DNA of 64,000 nt from Thermovenabulum sp049723235 (GCF_049723235.1 NZ_JBNARB010000012.1:4274-68273); one strand, 5' to 3'; shown: positions 1 through 8,063, numbered from the stretch's first letter. Numbers and translations: made by a program. Notes: generated by a model not told the origin, from the letters alone.

Positions 1-150
1 TATAGATCGGCTTACCCCCATCTGCACCATCAATTCCCTTTCCGAAGGAAACTTATCACCGGGCTGAAGTTTCCCCTCATCGATCATTTGCCTGATCTGT
101 TGAATAATAGTTTCATACAATCTTACATTTCTTACTTTTTTGAAATTCAA
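1..150 (-). CDS. GntR-family transcriptional regulator, N-terminal part (cut by window edge)
   Basis: Fifty codons read without a stop from a TTG start at 150 to the left edge. A good ribosome-binding site (AGGTGAGG) lies just upstream at about 153-160. The peptide has the N-terminal helix and the LQPGDKFPSERELMVQMGVS stretch typical of the GntR/FadR winged-helix DNA-binding domain, including the PSERELxxxxGVSR signature. The effector-binding domain lies outside the window, so the subfamily (FadR, YtrA, MocR) cannot be told. It is divergent from tsaD; the 220 bp between them are AT-rich and must hold both promoters. Confidence 0.8.
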   Translation of the reverse strand, partial: MNFKKVRNVRLYETIIQQIRQMIDEGKLQPGDKFPSERELMVQMGVSRSI

Positions 151-309
151 TACCTCACCTTCTTTATATTTATAATCTATATTTATAATCTTTTTCAGGG
201 TTACTTGGTAGCCCAGTTTTAATTAATATATTCGATATGGAAAATAAAATTCCTGCATGAATAATATAATTTTTTTAATTTGTTTTTATTTTTGTTAATA
301 TTATCACAA

Positions 310-338
310 TTGCTTTTCTTATTACCCTGTGTTATCAT
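310..338 (+). promoter_or_regulatory. Candidate sigma-A promoter of tsaD
   Basis: TTGCTT (310-315) and TATCAT (333-338) are separated by exactly 17 bases, about 33 bases upstream of the TTG start of tsaD. Both hexamers depart from consensus and the area is very AT-rich, so chance is possible. Confidence 0.35.
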
Positions 339-370
339 TATTCCTGAAATTTTCAAAAGGAGGAAAAATC

Positions 371-1381
371 TTGTCTAAGGATGTATTAACCCTCGGTATA
401 GAAACTTCCTGCGATGAAACCTCCGCAGCGGTGGTTTTAAACGGCAGGAAGGTTCTATCAAATATTATCTTTAGCCAAATTGAAGCTCATAAAAAGTTTG
501 GAGGCGTTGTTCCCGAGCTGGCCTCCCGGGCGCATCTTGAAAAAATTTGCTATGTCGTAGAGGAGGCATTAAAAAAAGCAAACCTCAGCATTAAAGAAAT
601 AAATGTAATAGCCGTTACCAACAGACCGGGTCTCATCGGCGCCCTTCTGGTGGGTGTTTCTTATGCAAAAGGCCTTTCCTATGCAGCAAAAAAACCCCTT
701 ATAGGGGTAAATCACATTGCCGGACATATTTACGCCAATTTTTTGGAAACAAACTTTTCTCCGCCTTTTTTATGTTTGGTGGTATCCGGGGGTCACTCTC
801 ACCTTTTCCGGGTAGACGACTACGGTAAGTTTAAAATCCTCGGAAAAACCATAGATGACGCCGCAGGAGAGGCTTTTGACAAGGTAGCAAGAGCCTTAGG
901 CCTGGGATATCCCGGAGGCCCTGCCATTCAAAAGGCGGCTGAGGCTGGAAATGAGGATTCAATTACCTTCCCGGTAGCTCAAATAAAGGGTTCAGAGCTG
1001 GATTTCAGCTTCAGCGGGTTAAAAACCGCGGTATTAAATTATTTAAACCAGCAAAGGCAAAAGGGAATAATGGTAAAAACCGAGGACGTAGCGGCAAGTT
1101 TCCAGAAGGCTGTAGTAAAAGCCCTGGCAGAAAATACAAGGCAGGCGGTTATGCAAATAAAAGCGGATACCCTGGCCTTAGCCGGAGGGGTAGCGGCAAA
1201 TAAAAGGCTGAGGCAGGAATTTTTGAAATTAAGCCAGGATCTGGGGATAAAAGTTCACTTTCCACCCGTGGAATTCTGCACCGACAATGCTGCTATGATA
1301 GCCTGCGCCGGGTATTATTATTTTCTTGATGGCAAAATATCGGATTTTTCCTTGGATGCCTATGCCGTATCCGATTTTTGA
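371..1381 (+). CDS. tsaD: tRNA N6-adenosine threonylcarbamoyltransferase TsaD
   Basis: TsaD (formerly Gcp/YgjD) transfers the threonylcarbamoyl group from threonylcarbamoyl-AMP to A37 of ANN-decoding tRNAs (t6A), working with TsaB and TsaE in the cytoplasm. The N-terminus LGIETSCDETSAAVV, the metal-binding HIAGHIYA histidines, VVSGGHSHL, DDAAGEAFDKVAR and the C-terminal DNAAMIA segment are family hallmarks. I chose the TTG at 371 because AAAAGGAGG (355-363) sits 7 bases upstream. That gives 336 residues, the normal family length; a GTG at 329 would add 14 atypical residues. It converges on rimI, and its partners tsaB and tsaE lie nearby on the other strand. Confidence 0.96.
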   Translation: MSKDVLTLGIETSCDETSAAVVLNGRKVLSNIIFSQIEAHKKFGGVVPELASRAHLEKICYVVEEALKKANLSIKEINVIAVTNRPGLIGALLVGVSYAKGLSYAAKKPLIGVNHIAGHIYANFLETNFSPPFLCLVVSGGHSHLFRVDDYGKFKILGKTIDDAAGEAFDKVARALGLGYPGGPAIQKAAEAGNEDSITFPVAQIKGSELDFSFSGLKTAVLNYLNQQRQKGIMVKTEDVAASFQKAVVKALAENTRQAVMQIKADTLALAGGVAANKRLRQEFLKLSQDLGIKVHFPPVEFCTDNAAMIACAGYYYFLDGKISDFSLDAYAVSDF

Positions 1382-1386
1382 TGAGC

Positions 1387-1481
1387 TGTGGAAACTTTTT
1401 ATGGGGATAATGTGGATAAGTTTTGCAAAAAAGAAAAATTCAAAGCTCAACCTGTGGATAACTATGTGAATATGTGGATAA
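1387..1481 (+). promoter_or_regulatory. DnaA-box cluster between convergent tsaD and rimI
   Basis: Three perfect TGTGGATAA boxes (1411-1419, 1453-1461, 1473-1481) lie in the 107-bp gap between two convergent genes. A one-mismatch TGGGGATAA (1402-1410) and two weaker matches (1387-1395, 1465-1473) accompany them, all in the same orientation. The perfect boxes start 42 and 20 bases apart, close to whole helical turns. No dnaA, dnaN or AT-rich unwinding element is next to it, so it is unlikely to be oriC. A DnaA-titrating or regulatory cluster, as known in Bacillus, fits better. Confidence 0.7.
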
Positions 1482-1488
1482 CAAACAT

Positions 1489-1953
1489 TTATTCAATGTC
1501 TTTCCACATGATAATTGCATCTTCATTGTTGTCCGTATAATATCCTCTTCTAATGCCCGTAGGTTTAAAGCCAAGCTTTTGATATAAATTCTGGGCAACA
1601 AAATTACTTTTTCTAACCTCCAGGGTCATCTTCATGACGCTTCTTTTTTTTGCTAAGTCGATAAGCGTCCTCATGATAAGCTCTCCGATTCCCAGCCCTC
1701 TGTACTCCGGAAGCACAGCGATATTTGTTACATGAGCCTCATCAAAGATTATCCACATGCCCCCGTAGCCTACCACCCTGCCCTCGGCCCGAATCACTAT
1801 ATAGGTGGAAAAGCGGTTTTCCTTCAGCTCGGATAAAAAGGCATACTTTGACCAGGGATTTGTAAAGCTCCTTTTTTCTATCTCTATAACCTCTTTTAAA
1901 TCCTCCTCAGTCATCAAATCTATTTGAATCTCGGGTAAGTATTTCTTTTCCAT
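1489..1953 (-). CDS. rimI: Ribosomal-protein-alanine N-acetyltransferase RimI (GNAT)
   Basis: GNAT-fold acetyltransferase of the RimI family, which acetylates the N-terminal alanine of ribosomal protein S18 in E. coli; the substrate here is inferred from family. FTNPWS near residue 30, the acetyl-CoA loop region EYRGLGIGELIM and the C-terminal LEVRKSNFVAQNLYQKLGF are visible. The ATG at 1953 is preceded by GGGAGGAAA, giving 154 residues; an upstream ATG at 1980 lacks such a site. It overlaps the 3' end of tsaB by 47 bases, so the two are cotranscribed. The tsaE-tsaB-rimI order is common in Firmicutes. Confidence 0.92.
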   Translation of the reverse strand: MEKKYLPEIQIDLMTEEDLKEVIEIEKRSFTNPWSKYAFLSELKENRFSTYIVIRAEGRVVGYGGMWIIFDEAHVTNIAVLPEYRGLGIGELIMRTLIDLAKKRSVMKMTLEVRKSNFVAQNLYQKLGFKPTGIRRGYYTDNNEDAIIMWKDIE

Positions 1954-2653
1954 GCCTTTCCTCCCATTTCTCTTCCGCATGAGATTTTCTCATGTAAAAG
2001 GGTTTTACCGAAAAACCGTCGCATTTTTCCCCTCTCAAGAATTTATTGAATCCGATCATTGCCACCGAAGAAGCCCTTGGCATGGTATACAATAATTCCT
2101 GTTTGATAAGTAATAAATTAACATTATTGTCATTATTTTCTACCGCAAAAACCTTTTGGGCACCATCGCCCACAAGAATTACTTCCTTTTCTAAATCTCT
2201 TAAATTTTTCAATAATACTTTCGAATTTAAGATCACATAATCCCAAACCTTTACTAATTCCTCCCCTTCCCACCGGAAAAGAGCAGCATACACATCCTTT
2301 CTCTGGGCATCTATTACAGGACATATCAGGCTTTCACTTCTAACATTGTATGCTAAGCTGTCCAAGGTATTTACCGGTATTATGGGTATTTTCAAAGCCT
2401 GGGATATACCCTGAGCACATGCAATTCCAATTCTTATCCCGGTAAAGGAACCGGGACCTACGGAAACGGCAATCCCATTTATGTCCTCAAGATTTACCCT
2501 CAGGTCTTTTAAAACTTTATCCACCATCGGGATCAGTTTTTCCAAGTGGGTGTATTTGTCCGTTTCTAAATAATACTCCGCAATCAGCCTTCCTCTTTCA
2601 ATAACCGCAACTCCCACTCCCTTAGAAGTAGTTTCAATTCCGAGAATCTTCAA
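1907..2653 (-). CDS. tsaB: t6A biosynthesis protein TsaB
   Basis: TsaB (YeaZ) is the inactive TsaD paralogue that forms the scaffold of the TsaBDE complex making t6A37 in tRNA. The ASKHA N-terminus MKILGIETTSKGVGVAV, the SVGPGSFTGIRIG motif and an IDAQRKDVYAALF segment are diagnostic. The start is TTG at 2653, which overlaps the stop of tsaE (TTGA); the ribosome-binding site AAGGAG lies inside the tsaE 3' end. At 248 residues it is slightly longer than the usual ~230, mainly because of a charged C-terminal extension that overlaps rimI. Confidence 0.94.
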   Translation of the reverse strand: MKILGIETTSKGVGVAVIERGRLIAEYYLETDKYTHLEKLIPMVDKVLKDLRVNLEDINGIAVSVGPGSFTGIRIGIACAQGISQALKIPIIPVNTLDSLAYNVRSESLICPVIDAQRKDVYAALFRWEGEELVKVWDYVILNSKVLLKNLRDLEKEVILVGDGAQKVFAVENNDNNVNLLLIKQELLYTMPRASSVAMIGFNKFLRGEKCDGFSVKPFYMRKSHAEEKWEERHGKEILTRDSNRFDD

Positions 2654-3105
2654 CTTTGCATCAACTCCTTTTGAATAATGGATACCAGCGGTGTTTTGCC
2701 GTATATCCTGAATTCCCTTTCTATAGTATCCACGTAATAAATCTCAATCCAGAGGGAAGATTCGGGTAGAAGATTTTTTACTTTGTCCGCCCACTCGACA
2801 ACTACGGCGCACTCATCCAAAAAATCTGAAAATCCTGCCTCTTCCAGTTCTTCTTCACTTTCTACCCTGTAAGCATCCACATGTACAAAGGGAACAACTC
2901 CTTTGTAAAAATTTATTATTGTAAACGTAGGGCTTACCACATACTCCTTTATACCCATTCCCTTCGCTATTCCACGGGTTAGAGCAGTCTTGCCAGCACC
3001 TAATTCGCCCACCAGAGCTACCACATCTTTCGGTCTCAAAAACTTTCCAATAATCGAACCCAGTTTCTCGGTTTCCTCCACGCTTTTTGTCCTGACTACA
3101 ACCAT
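2650..3105 (-). CDS. tsaE: tRNA threonylcarbamoyladenosine biosynthesis ATPase TsaE
   Basis: TsaE (YjeE) is the P-loop ATPase of the TsaB-TsaD-TsaE complex, needed for multiple turnovers of t6A synthesis. The Walker A motif GELGAGKTALTRG is near residue 33, followed by SPTFTIINFY, HVDAYRV and VVVEWADKV, all family signatures. Its 151 residues match the family. It is the first gene of the tsaE-tsaB-rimI operon and overlaps tsaB by the stop/start junction. Confidence 0.94.
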   Translation of the reverse strand: MVVVRTKSVEETEKLGSIIGKFLRPKDVVALVGELGAGKTALTRGIAKGMGIKEYVVSPTFTIINFYKGVVPFVHVDAYRVESEEELEEAGFSDFLDECAVVVEWADKVKNLLPESSLWIEIYYVDTIEREFRIYGKTPLVSIIQKELMQS

Positions 3106-3162
3106 ATACTACCTTCCCCATCTCTTTATTTTTTCTACATTTATTATATCAAAAAAAAATAT

Positions 3163-3196
3163 AAAAAAAATAAAGCCCCGCAAAATTGGGGCTTTT
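3163..3196 (-). terminator. Rho-independent terminator after ribU
   Basis: AAAGCCCC (3172-3179) pairs with GGGGCTTT (3188-3195) across an 8-base loop. Read on the minus strand it is followed by a run of Ts. It lies 5 bases past the ribU stop and separates ribU from tsaE. Confidence 0.85.
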
Positions 3197-3200
3197 GTTT

Positions 3201-3815
3201 TTACCTGTGCAGTAAAAAGGACAATCTCTTGTAGATGAGCAGCGTTACCAGCGATAGCAAAAGACCTTTCAGGATGTTAAAGGGAAGAATGCTGTAAACT
3301 ATAAGGGTTTTAAGGTCTACTATCCTCGGATTGGCTTTTGTCCCCAGCGATACTATTACATCCATGGGAATATTTAATACCTTCTGATATAGCGGAATGA
3401 AAATATAGTAATTGGCGACAGACATTCCGATAGCCATTGCGGCGGTGCCCAGGAGCATTCCTATGACAGCAGTATTCCTGTTTTTATTTATCCAGTATAC
3501 GTAGGATGCGGGGACCACAAAAAGTATACCCGTCAAGAGGTTTGCCGCTTCACCTATAAAAGCCGTCTGGTTTTTAAAGATTGCGTGAAGGATATTTTTC
3601 AGCACCTCTACTCCTGCACCCGCCCAGGGTCCAAGGGCAAAGCCCGCCAGCAGAGCGGGTATATCGCCAAAATCAATTTTTAAGAAGGACGCAAAAAAGG
3701 GCAGTGGAAATTCAAAAGACATTATGAAAAAGGCTAAAACTCCGAGGACCGCAACTTTTGTAAGATTTTTTACATCCTTCAGGCTCTGTACGCTTTTTTC
3801 GTTTACGGATGACAT
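3201..3815 (-). CDS. ribU: Riboflavin ECF transporter S component RibU
   Basis: A 204-residue, very hydrophobic protein with about six membrane segments. It shows the RibU-type N-terminal FEFPLPFFASFLKIDFGDIP segment that helps form the riboflavin site, then ALLAGFALGPWAGAGVEVLKNILH. RibU captures riboflavin outside the cell and needs the shared EcfAA'T energising module, which is not in this window. Assignment is supported strongly by the FMN riboswitch in its leader, which marks riboflavin genes. It is a single-gene unit with its own promoter, riboswitch and terminator. Confidence 0.92.
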   Translation of the reverse strand: MSSVNEKSVQSLKDVKNLTKVAVLGVLAFFIMSFEFPLPFFASFLKIDFGDIPALLAGFALGPWAGAGVEVLKNILHAIFKNQTAFIGEAANLLTGILFVVPASYVYWINKNRNTAVIGMLLGTAAMAIGMSVANYYIFIPLYQKVLNIPMDVIVSLGTKANPRIVDLKTLIVYSILPFNILKGLLLSLVTLLIYKRLSFLLHR

Positions 3816-3860
3816 AGAAAACTCCTCCTTTAAGTTAATTTAGTTAGATTGATTTTAAGA

Positions 3861-3889
3861 AAAATTTAAGCCCCGAATCTTCGGGGCTT
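3861..3889 (-). terminator. Regulated terminator of the FMN riboswitch
   Basis: AAGCCCCGAA (3868-3877) and TTCGGGGCTT (3880-3889) form a 10-bp stem, followed on the minus strand by AAATTTTT. It lies between the FMN aptamer and ribU. Its 5' arm can also pair with the 5' strand of aptamer helix P1 (TTCGGGGC near 4023-4030), giving the alternative antiterminator. Confidence 0.85.
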
Positions 3890-3913
3890 AAAAATTTACG
3901 CAAAATAAAATCA

Positions 3914-4033
3914 ACCTTCTCCCATCCGGACTATACCGTCGGCTCCGGAATTTCACCGGATCAGCCCCTGAAGGGCTCGCGGGCTCGCCTTTCGGCTCAC
4001 CGCCGGTCGGGAATTTCACCCTGCCCCGAAGGT
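3914..4033 (-). promoter_or_regulatory. FMN riboswitch (RFN element) upstream of ribU
   Basis: Read on the minus strand, the segment carries the conserved RFN pieces in order: CTTCGGGGCAGGGTGAAATT, CCGACCGGCGGT, a variable arm, GATCCGGTGAAATTCCGGA, GCCGACGGTATAGTCCGGAT and GGGAGAAGGT closing helix P1 with ACCTTC. FMN binding is expected to free the downstream terminator and stop transcription into ribU. Confidence 0.97.
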
Positions 4034-4063
4034 TTTTCGGTCCTTTTTTAAATTTTCATTTAT

Positions 4064-4092
4064 ATATTACCATAGAATTAAAAATTACACAA
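4064..4092 (-). promoter_or_regulatory. Candidate promoter of the ribU leader
   Basis: On the minus strand TTGTGT (4087-4092) and TAATAT (4064-4069) are 17 bases apart, and transcription would start just before the FMN aptamer. The spacing and position are right but both hexamers are imperfect. Confidence 0.5.
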
Positions 4093-4136
4093 TATAAGAA
4101 TTATTAAATATAATATTTTTAAATTTTTTTAAAATA

Positions 4137-5291
4137 TTATCTCTTATACACAACCTCACCATTTATAATCACAATATCCGGTCTTGCCATTAAGTCAAAG
4201 GGGAATTTATCCCATATTACGATGTCCGCATCCTTTCCTTTTTCTATGCTGCCCACCCTGTCGGCAATACCTATTATTTCAGCGGCATTTTTCGTAATTG
4301 CAAGTAACGCATCTTCTTCTTTCATCCCTTCCTTCACCGCAAGAGCGGCAAGAAGCGGAAGGTACTGAATGGGGATAACGGGATGGTCGGTCATTATAGC
4401 GACTTTTACTCCCTTTTCCGCAAGAACTCCCGGAGTTTTAAAAGTAAGGTCTTTTAATTCATACTTTGATTTGGAGGTGAGGGAAGGCCCTACCACCGCA
4501 GGCACATTTTCTTTTGCTATTTTATCGGCTATCAGGTGCCCTTCGGTGCAGTGTTCAATGACCAGATCCACATCAAACTCCTTTGCTATCCTGATAGCGG
4601 TAATTATATCATCTGCCCTGTGAGCGTGAGCCCTGAGGGGAAGCTTTTTGTCAAGGACTTCGCAAAGGATTTCCATTTTTAAATCCGTTTCAAATACTTC
4701 GCCCTCTTTTGTCCTTTCCTTTTTGAGCTTGTAATTTCTCGCCTTATAAAGGGTCTCCCTTAAAAGTGCGGCTGTAGCCATTCTTGTTGCAGGGGATTTT
4801 TTTTGCTCTCCGTAAACCCTTTTGGGGTTTTCTCCAAAGGCGATCTTTAATCCCGCAGGAGATTTTATTATCATTTCATCTACAACCCTGCCATGGGTTT
4901 TTAATGCGGCGGATTGTCCCCCGATTACGTTGGCACTGCCCGGGCCGGTAAATACCGCGGTGACGCCTCCCTTTACGGCATCTTTAAAAGCCACATCTGC
5001 AGGGTTTACGGCATCTATAGCCCGTAGGTGCGGAGTTATCGGATCCGTCCACTCATTTCCGTCCTCTCCTATGGCACCCACACCTTCCTCAAAAAGCCCT
5101 ATATGGCAGTGGGCATCGATGAAACCGGGAAATATGTACTTACCTTTCGCGTCAATTGCTTCAACACCCTCCGGTATTTCAGCCCTTTCCGCCACATCAA
5201 CAATTTTACCGCCGTCGATAAAAATTACTCCTTCTTCTATTACCCTTTTATTGGCCATTGTATAAATTTTTCCACCCTTTACCGCAAGCAT
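4137..5291 (-). CDS. Metal-dependent amidohydrolase (imidazolonepropionase-like)
   Basis: A 384-residue amidohydrolase-superfamily enzyme of the COG1228 type. Visible features are the N-terminal composite beta domain, FPGFIDAHCHIGL (metal-binding HxH), AHAHRADDI near residue 222, IEHCTEG with a conserved histidine, MTDHPVIP (catalytic Asp) and the C-terminal GSIEKGKDADIVIWD strand. Substrate cannot be read from sequence; relatives hydrolyse cyclic amides or peptides such as isoaspartyl or prolyl dipeptides. The ATG start follows AAGGAGTG. It is the last gene of an operon with a D-aminopeptidase and a peptidase C26 protein, suggesting use of unusual peptides or cell-wall fragments. Confidence 0.85.
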   Translation of the reverse strand: MLAVKGGKIYTMANKRVIEEGVIFIDGGKIVDVAERAEIPEGVEAIDAKGKYIFPGFIDAHCHIGLFEEGVGAIGEDGNEWTDPITPHLRAIDAVNPADVAFKDAVKGGVTAVFTGPGSANVIGGQSAALKTHGRVVDEMIIKSPAGLKIAFGENPKRVYGEQKKSPATRMATAALLRETLYKARNYKLKKERTKEGEVFETDLKMEILCEVLDKKLPLRAHAHRADDIITAIRIAKEFDVDLVIEHCTEGHLIADKIAKENVPAVVGPSLTSKSKYELKDLTFKTPGVLAEKGVKVAIMTDHPVIPIQYLPLLAALAVKEGMKEEDALLAITKNAAEIIGIADRVGSIEKGKDADIVIWDKFPFDLMARPDIVIINGEVVYKR

Positions 5292-5305
5292 TTTACCACT
5301 CCTTC

Positions 5306-6127
5306 CTAATTAATACCCGGTGATATGGCGAGCATTGCCCGGAAAACTTTATAGGCTTCTAAGTAATCCTTTGCGGTGTAAATTACCGTCCTCGGGTCCT
5401 TCTTTTTGGTCCCGGGGATTAATAGGGTCATATCCGCCATAACCGTCCTGAAAAAGGAAACTTCAAGCTCTACGGGGCCCTCTTCTTTTACCGGTTTAAA
5501 GGAATCAATCTTAAGCAATGCCTCCTTAACCCCTTCTTCTATCTTCCTTTTAACTATATCGAAGGGAAATACCCTGGCTGCATACCTTCCCACCGCTTCC
5601 TTTACAACCACGCCTACGATATCCCGGTGCAGCTCTTCCTTTGCACAGAGGACGGCATTTTGATCTCCGGTGATAAGGGCTACCGGAACACCGTAATATC
5701 CCGCAAGCCTTCCATTGAGGCCCGCCTCGCTCATTTCCCTCCCGTTTATTTTGGCGTACATCACCTTTGATGTATAGGTATGATCCATAATTGCATTATC
5801 CGTTCCCGCCCTCGCATGGTATCCCACAAAGAAAACCGCCTTATAACTTTCATCTATCCCTTCCATCATGCTTAGAGGTTTGGGGCTTCCGCTAATAAGA
5901 ACCGCTCTTTTATCCAGTTCTTCTATCAGGATATTGTCCATATTATTATGGGAATCGTTTACAACCACTTCCGTTGCCCCGAAGTCAAAGGCCGCCTGAA
6001 TAACCGCATTTACCTCTTTTGTCATTAAAAGCCTCATCCTGTCGTACTCTTTATTTCCGGGCTCCGTATGGCTTGAAGAAACCACACCCGAAATACCCTC
6101 CATATCGGCAGAAATGAATATCTTCAT
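5306..6127 (-). CDS. D-aminopeptidase DppA-like, peptidase family M55
   Basis: Peptidase M55 proteins are zinc aminopeptidases that release N-terminal D-amino acids; Bacillus DppA is the type enzyme. The N-terminal SADMEGISGVV (zinc ligands D and E), VNDSHNNMDN and FFVGYHARAGT (ligand histidine), and HTYTS and NGREMSEAGLN blocks are all present. Length (273) is typical. The ATG overlaps the stop of the upstream C26 gene (ATGA), and a GGAGG lies just before, so the two are translationally coupled. A peptide transporter, usual beside dppA in Bacillus, is missing here. Confidence 0.9.
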   Translation of the reverse strand: MKIFISADMEGISGVVSSSHTEPGNKEYDRMRLLMTKEVNAVIQAAFDFGATEVVVNDSHNNMDNILIEELDKRAVLISGSPKPLSMMEGIDESYKAVFFVGYHARAGTDNAIMDHTYTSKVMYAKINGREMSEAGLNGRLAGYYGVPVALITGDQNAVLCAKEELHRDIVGVVVKEAVGRYAARVFPFDIVKRKIEEGVKEALLKIDSFKPVKEEGPVELEVSFFRTVMADMTLLIPGTKKKDPRTVIYTAKDYLEAYKVFRAMLAISPGIN

Positions 6128-6834
6128 CTACCTTTCCTCCTTTTTATTTCCTCAATGAACCTCTCAAAGGGTTTTAATTGAACCGGGTCTTTTTGCCACA
6201 TGCCTTCGGGATGCCACTGAAGTCCCAGGATAAATTTGTCCTGAGATACCGCTTCCACCGCTTCCACCACACCGTCAGGAGCATAGGCTACCGCTTTAAG
6301 ATGGGGAGAAATATTTTTTATAGCCTGGTGGTGGAAGCTGTTTACCTTTACCTCTTCGGAATTAAAGATTTCAAAAAGGATCGTCCCTTTCTGAACCTTT
6401 ACCGTGTGTGTAGCGTACCATCTGGGTGCACTCTGCGAATGTTTTATAGAGCCTTTAAGCTGGGAGGGTAAATCCTGATAAAGGCTCCCCCCGAGTGCCA
6501 CGTTTATCACCTGAATTCCCCTGCAGATGCCCATAACGGGCAAATTTCTATTAAACGCTTCCTTTACGAGAAAAATTTCCGCCTTATCCCTGGCCGGGCT
6601 GACCTCACCCAGTTCCTTTACCGGATCCTCTCCAAAAAGGAGCGGATCCACGTCCGGCCCCCCTGTAATTAAAACCCCGTCCACAAATCCCAGAATTTCC
6701 TGCAGGGTAAATTCCTCTAAAGGAGGTGTGATAAAAGGAATGCCTCCCGCTTTCTCCACTGCTAAATAATATCCTTCATTGAGAACGGCTTTTTCTTCGA
6801 TATAAGAAGAAGTAAGCGCTATCTTTGGTCTCAT
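6124..6834 (-). CDS. Gamma-glutamyl-gamma-aminobutyrate hydrolase family (peptidase C26)
   Basis: Class I glutamine-amidotransferase-like hydrolase, 236 residues. The nucleophile elbow MGICRGIQVINVALGGSLYQD has the catalytic cysteine, and LGLQWHPEGM supplies the histidine and glutamate. ITGGPDVDPLLFGE and FHHQAIKN are typical of the PuuD branch, which hydrolyses gamma-glutamyl amides. The start follows a GGGGGG ribosome-binding site. As first gene of the operon with the M55 D-aminopeptidase and the amidohydrolase, it may cut gamma-D-glutamyl bonds of cell-wall peptides; that is inference only. No putrescine-pathway genes are near. Confidence 0.88.
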   Translation of the reverse strand: MRPKIALTSSYIEEKAVLNEGYYLAVEKAGGIPFITPPLEEFTLQEILGFVDGVLITGGPDVDPLLFGEDPVKELGEVSPARDKAEIFLVKEAFNRNLPVMGICRGIQVINVALGGSLYQDLPSQLKGSIKHSQSAPRWYATHTVKVQKGTILFEIFNSEEVKVNSFHHQAIKNISPHLKAVAYAPDGVVEAVEAVSQDKFILGLQWHPEGMWQKDPVQLKPFERFIEEIKRRKGR

Positions 6835-6848
6835 AAAAACCCCCCATT

Positions 6849-8063
6849 TTAAAGAAGCTTAACCGCTTCCTTTGCTATATGCGGGTCAAATTGTTTTCCC
6901 GCATTTTTCAATATCTCTTCCCTGGCTTCATGGACATTTTTGATCCTCTGATAGGGTCTTTCAGAGGTCATCGCGTCGAAGGCATCGGCGATGGCCATAA
7001 TCCTTGCTCCTAAAGGGATTTCCTCCCTGTAATACCCGTGGGGGTAACCCGAACCGTCGTATTTTTCATGATGGTTAATAGATATTGGAATAATCCTTTG
7101 CAGTTCCGTAACTATGCTCATTATATCCCCGGTGTAAACCGGATGCATTTTCATAATCTTAAACTCTTCATCCGTTAGTCTGCCCGGTTTATCCAGGATG
7201 AACCGGGGAATTGCTACCTTGCCCGCGTCGTGCAGATAAGCGGCAATTTTTATATCCGATAAATCCTTATGAGGTAGCCCCAGGCCCTTTGCAATTTTAA
7301 CCGAATAAAGGGCTACCCGTTCTGAATGCCCCGCCGTATAGTTGTGTTTTGCGTCAATTACCCGGCTGAATACCCTTATAATATCCCGGGCATCTCCGCC
7401 GCATTCATCAGCATCTATAAGCCTTTGTTTCTGGAGGGTTTCATAAAAAATTTTTGAAAGCTTTTCCTCATCGGAAAGCATTAAAAAAAAGTCCCTGTCC
7501 TCCAGGATAAAGGCGGTCAGCTCAAAAATTAAACTGGATATTTCTTTATTCCGCCTTTCTTCAAGTTTTTTTATAATAACCTTCGCATCTTCCTTGTAAT
7601 TCGTTTCCCTAAGCAAAATATCCACAATGTCCGCCGCATGAATAATCTGCCCGCCTATATTGATATCATCCCCGGCTGTGCCCCTGGGGTATCCGCTTCC
7701 ATCCCAGTTTTCATGGTGGTGCTCTATCATACCGGCGGCAATCTTTAAAGGCTTAATTTCTCTTACAATTTCCGCTCCTTTAACGGGATGGTTAAAAATA
7801 ATTGGATTTCGAAAATGATCTTTTATGTTTGTATAGTGCACCACATGCTCGGGTAAGGAAATAGCCCCAATATCGTGTAAAAGGCCGGCATAAAAAATAT
7901 GGGCTTTATATTCGGGTAAAATATGTTCTGCCATTTTTTCGCATAAAAGAGCTACCCGCCACGCATGGTAAATTTTTTTGCTTTCATCCAGGTCCATCAT
8001 CAGCGAAAGTGCCGCGATGAGTTCGGAAAAAAATTGTTCTTTTTTTTCCTGTCCGATATTCAT
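6849..8063 (-). CDS. Protein with two tandem HD-GYP domains
   Basis: A 404-residue soluble protein with two HD-GYP-type phosphohydrolase domains and no sensor domain. Domain 1 (about 25-170) has HAWRVALL, LLHDIGAISLPE and HHHENWDGSGYPRG. Domain 2 (about 235-404) has HSERVALYS, YLHDAGKVAIP, NHHEKYDGSGYPHG and ADAFDAMTSERPY. Both keep the HD pair and the GSGYP version of the GYP motif, so both could hydrolyse cyclic di-GMP or a related dinucleotide. The start follows GGAGGATTT. It lies 15 bases upstream of the peptidase C26 gene, possibly the same transcript. Confidence 0.9.
   Translation of the reverse strand: MNIGQEKKEQFFSELIAALSLMMDLDESKKIYHAWRVALLCEKMAEHILPEYKAHIFYAGLLHDIGAISLPEHVVHYTNIKDHFRNPIIFNHPVKGAEIVREIKPLKIAAGMIEHHHENWDGSGYPRGTAGDDINIGGQIIHAADIVDILLRETNYKEDAKVIIKKLEERRNKEISSLIFELTAFILEDRDFFLMLSDEEKLSKIFYETLQKQRLIDADECGGDARDIIRVFSRVIDAKHNYTAGHSERVALYSVKIAKGLGLPHKDLSDIKIAAYLHDAGKVAIPRFILDKPGRLTDEEFKIMKMHPVYTGDIMSIVTELQRIIPISINHHEKYDGSGYPHGYYREEIPLGARIMAIADAFDAMTSERPYQRIKNVHEAREEILKNAGKQFDPHIAKEAVKLL

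Noticed and set aside
1387..1481. Chromosome replication origin
   Set aside because: DnaA boxes are clustered, but dnaA/dnaN, an AT-rich unwinding element and a change of gene orientation expected at oriC are missing.
4625..5300. Plus-strand frames opposite the amidohydrolase gene
   Set aside because: They mirror the codon pattern of the real minus-strand gene and show no family features or ribosome-binding sites.
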